The translations under genes and the position numbers were made by a program. 6,222 nt of DNA from Patescibacteria group bacterium (lineage in GTDB: Bacteria; Patescibacteria; UBA1384; CAILIB01), in assembly GCA_020696955.1 (NCBI GenBank), contig JAJFBK010000060.1:1-6222 (forward strand). Reading direction: 5' to 3'. Within the stretch, counting starts at the first letter, position 1; each line of letters opens with the position of its first letter. Below the pieces are notes generated by a model. It worked only from the letters and a program-made list of their open reading frames with translations. It searched no databases and had not been told where the DNA came from. Shown here piece by piece: positions 4,344-6,222 of the stretch.

Positions 4344-4883
4344 CTAGTATTCGGGACGGCTGACTATGGAAAATTTATCGATGGGATAGCTTTGTAGTAC
4401 GGCTCTTCCCACGATCTCTGACTTAGAAAGAAAGCCCCATTCGCGTGAGTCGCTGGAAGCCCGGCGGTTGTCACCAAGGACAAAATAGCTATCAGAGGGA
4501 ACTTTGTACACTGCATTTTCCATTCCAGAAACTACATAAGTGAGATTCTCAGGCGAGAGGTAGGTCTCAGAAAGAATAAAGCCTTCGGGATTCTCTGCAT
4601 TTTTAATGCTTACCCGGCCATCCTTGATGATGACCGTTTCTCCTGGTAGCCCGATAACCCGCTTTACGAAATTAAGGGTCTCGTCTTTCGGATATTTCAG
4701 CACAACGACATCACCCCTGCGGGCTTCATGGAAATAGTAACTTACCCGGTCAACCCACAATCTATCGTCGGTGTGGAGGTTGGGAGACATGGAAGCCCCT
4801 TCAACTTGGTATTGTTGAAAAATGATGTGGGTGAAAAGGAAGATGCTGTGCCGTATGGTGTAAGCCGGAGATTCTTTTTGCAT
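4344..4883 (-). CDS. lepB: Signal peptidase I
   Basis: This membrane-bound serine protease (family S26) removes signal peptides from secreted proteins on the outer face of the cytoplasmic membrane. All boxes of the family are visible in 179 residues. A hydrophobic N-terminal anchor occupies about residues 10-24. Next come VEGASMSPNL with nucleophile Ser31, RGDVVVLKYP (56-65), and NFVKRVIGLPGE with general base Lys74. GDNRRASSDSREWGF (137-151) completes the set. The length fits a compact one-anchor enzyme. The ATG at 4883 has no SD. A TATACT box (4895-4890 on the minus strand) lies six bases before it, so the mRNA may start at the ATG. It is divergent from pyrH. Confidence 0.95.
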   Translation of the reverse strand: MQKESPAYTIRHSIFLFTHIIFQQYQVEGASMSPNLHTDDRLWVDRVSYYFHEARRGDVVVLKYPKDETLNFVKRVIGLPGETVIIKDGRVSIKNAENPEGFILSETYLSPENLTYVVSGMENAVYKVPSDSYFVLGDNRRASSDSREWGFLSKSEIVGRAVLQSYPIDKFSIVSRPEY

Positions 4884-4889
4884 GACTTC

Positions 4890-4912
4890 AGTATAATAGG
4901 TTTTGCTATAAC
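4890..4912. promoter_or_regulatory. Divergent lepB/pyrH promoter region
   Basis: The core at 4890-4898 reads TATTATACT on the minus strand (toward lepB) and TATAAT (4892-4897) on the plus strand. A second plus-strand box, TATAAC (4907-4912), is preceded by TG at 4904-4905, an extended -10. The -35 matches are poor on both strands. The lepB start would fall at or next to its ATG. Confidence 0.5.
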
Positions 4913-4945
4913 GAACTAGCCTAGAAAGGAGGGGGGAAATAAGAT

Positions 4946-5011
4946 ATGGTGAAAGTACTTAATTCCTTCTTCATTTCATGCCTCTTTCCAGCTACAAACG
5001 AGTTCTCTTGA
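4946..5011 (+). CDS. Candidate leader peptide overlapping the pyrH start
   Basis: A 21-codon ORF (MVKVLNSFFISCLFPATNEF, one more residue, then TGA) starts 13 bases after AAAGGAGG (4925-4932), the only SD in the leader. It is out of frame with pyrH and ends 34 bases past the pyrH start codon. Ribosomes loaded at this SD would cross the pyrH start. It could be a regulatory leader, or the SD may simply serve pyrH from afar. The support is positional only. Confidence 0.35.
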   Translation: MVKVLNSFFISCLFPATNEFS

Positions 5012-5697
5012 AACTGTCCGGCGAGCAATTTTCGGGTTCCCGTGAACATGGCATCGACCCTGAGTTTCTTGGTAGGCTCGCATTGGAACTGAAAGACGTG
5101 CTAGATAGCACTAAAGTTCAGTTGGCAATCGTGGTAGGAGGGGGTAACTTTATGAGAGGCGCTTCCATTGCAAATCACGGAATTGAAAGGGCAACTGGAG
5201 ATTACATGGGAATGCTTGCCACCGTCATAAACGGTATGGCCATGGTAGACGTTTTGGAGCAAAATGGTCAGCCTGCTCGCTTACAGACACGCCTCAGAAT
5301 TGACAGCGTAGCCGAACCCTATATTCGCAGGCGGGCAATTCGTCACATGGAAAAGGGAAGAGTGGTCCTGATTGCCGGAGGAACCGGGAACCCATACGTC
5401 ACCACGGACACGGCTGCAGTCAGCGCTGCCTTGGAACTTGATTGTGACCTCGTCCTCAAAGCCACAAAGGTTGACGGAGTGTACGACAAGGATCCGGTTG
5501 CCCACAAGGACGCCGTTAAAAAAGACTCCCTTTCTTTCTCGGAGACTCTAATAAACTCCCAAATAAAGGTAATGGATAACGCTGCCATTTCCTTGGCCAT
5601 GGATAATGGTCTTCCCATTGCCGTTTTCGATCTTCTTACCCACGGCAACATACGGCGTATCATTCAGGGCGAGCCAGTCGGAACCATAATTAGCTAG
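4978..5697 (+). CDS. pyrH: UMP kinase
   Basis: The enzyme phosphorylates UMP to UDP with ATP, the step that commits UMP to UTP, CTP and dTTP synthesis, in the cytoplasm. Bacterial enzymes of this amino-acid-kinase family are hexamers controlled by GTP and UTP. The 239 residues are full length. The motifs are KLSGE (12-16), GGGNFMRG (54-61), RATGDYMGMLATVING (71-86, UMP site), AGGTGNPYVTTDTAA (133-147) and KATKVDGVYDKDP (161-173, nucleotide site). The start is fixed because a TAA lies in frame at 4960-4962 and the N-terminus YKRVLLKLSGE has the usual spacing. No SD lies close to the ATG; a short ORF with an SD overlaps it. argS follows after four bases, so the two are probably cotranscribed. 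Confidence 0.97.
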   Translation: MPLSSYKRVLLKLSGEQFSGSREHGIDPEFLGRLALELKDVLDSTKVQLAIVVGGGNFMRGASIANHGIERATGDYMGMLATVINGMAMVDVLEQNGQPARLQTRLRIDSVAEPYIRRRAIRHMEKGRVVLIAGGTGNPYVTTDTAAVSAALELDCDLVLKATKVDGVYDKDPVAHKDAVKKDSLSFSETLINSQIKVMDNAAISLAMDNGLPIAVFDLLTHGNIRRIIQGEPVGTIIS

Positions 5698-5701
5698 CGC
5701 C

Positions 5702-6222
5702 ATGCATACTCTTATCGATCATCTTTCAAATCTTTTTAAGGAAGCGTTCCTGGCTGCTGGTGCCGAACTGTCCTCGGCCCTTATTACCAAGTCGGAACGT
5801 CCTGATCTTGGTCAGTTTCAGTGTAATGCCGCCCTGGCTGCCGCCAAATCAGCGGGAGTTTCTCCTCGTGAGTTAGCTGAGAAGGTGGTAGCCTCCTTGG
5901 CTGGAAAGCCCGAGTTCTCAAATCTTTCCATTGCTGGTCCAGGATTTATCAACATCAGTCTGAACGACGAGTTCCTTATCTCATGGGGCAGATCACTTTT
6001 TGAATTCGGCCCCCAGGAAAAGAAAGATGAGAAAGTGCTCATCGACTTTGGAGGCCCAAACGTGGCTAAGCCTCTTCATGTTGGGCATTTGCGTTCAGCC
6101 GTAGTGGGTGACTCAATTCGGCGACTCTACCATTTTCTAGGTTATGACATTACCGGAGACATACATTTGGGTGACTGGGGAACGCAAATGGGTATGCTTA
6201 TCTGTGAAATAGAACGTGAGCA
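5702..6222 (+). CDS. argS: Arginyl-tRNA synthetase, N-terminal part
   Basis: This class I synthetase charges tRNA-Arg with arginine. The visible 173 residues carry the N-terminal tRNA-binding domain (about 1-92) and the start of the catalytic domain. The class I HIGH motif appears as HVGH (126-129) within the stretch GGPNVAKPLHVGHLRS (117-132), and LGDWGTQMGML (156-166) follows. The usual first part of the motif is F/Y-S-S/A-PN; FGGPN here is a known variation in some lineages. The C-terminal part, including the anticodon-binding domain, lies beyond the window. There is no clear SD. The 4-base gap to pyrH suggests translational coupling. Confidence 0.97.
   Translation, partial: MHTLIDHLSNLFKEAFLAAGAELSSALITKSERPDLGQFQCNAALAAAKSAGVSPRELAEKVVASLAGKPEFSNLSIAGPGFINISLNDEFLISWGRSLFEFGPQEKKDEKVLIDFGGPNVAKPLHVGHLRSAVVGDSIRRLYHFLGYDITGDIHLGDWGTQMGMLICEIERE

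Noticed and set aside
4946..4980. pyrH starting at ATG 4946 through a frameshift
   Set aside because: ATG 4946 is out of frame with pyrH, an in-frame TAA precedes ATG 4978, and the N-terminus from 4978 fits the family, so no frameshift is needed.
5281..6042. Minus-strand frames at 5281-5505, 5343-5663 and 5818-6042
   Set aside because: They are shadows of pyrH and argS, which carry all expected family motifs.

Overview
The window looks like a chromosomal piece of a bacterium with a compact genome. The right third is housekeeping: signal peptidase I (lepB, minus strand) is divergent from UMP kinase (pyrH), which is followed 4 bases later by arginyl-tRNA synthetase (argS, cut by the window end). 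Genes use the standard bacterial code. Some starts have strong Shine-Dalgarno (SD) sequences, while others (lepB, the small HTH gene) have a -10-like box six bases before ATG, as if leaderless. The very small proteins and the compact gene set made me think of Patescibacteria (CPR), but this is an inference from style and not shown by any marker.

Left part (1-2035): four small genes of unknown function. They are a minus-strand hydrophilic protein cut by the window start (1-351), a 147-residue plus-strand protein (625-1068), a 72-residue minus-strand protein with a hydrophobic segment (1183-1401), and a 155-residue plus-strand protein (1568-2035). Clear hairpin terminators separate them, so each is probably its own transcription unit.

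Middle (2036-2663): a tRNA island with tRNA-Gly(UCC) at 2148-2222 and tRNA-His(GUG) at 2459-2534, each followed by its own terminator. Beyond each terminator lies a copy of a 31-base repeat. Each copy is preceded directly by an inverted copy of the T-arm of its own upstream tRNA. After the Gly copy, the last 20 bases of the tRNA-Gly gene are repeated exactly, followed by another terminator, which looks like an integration footprint. These tRNA-linked elements are the most unusual content of the window. The tRNA-Gly also carries an apparent A19-U56 pair in place of the near-universal G19-C56.

Right of the tRNAs, on the minus strand (4241 down to 2666), is a likely three-gene transcription unit. 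A good promoter (TTGAAA-17-TATTAT) precedes a 272-residue protein that resembles phage-type single-strand annealing or DNA-binding proteins and ends in an SSB-like acidic tail. It is tightly coupled to a 94-residue protein of unknown function. An 81-residue helix-turn-helix protein follows, then a terminator. This looks like a phage- or plasmid-derived DNA-metabolism module beside tRNA genes. Two mRNAs (for the 272-residue protein and for pyrH) share an odd design: a strong SD serves a short upstream ORF that runs out of frame across the real start codon.
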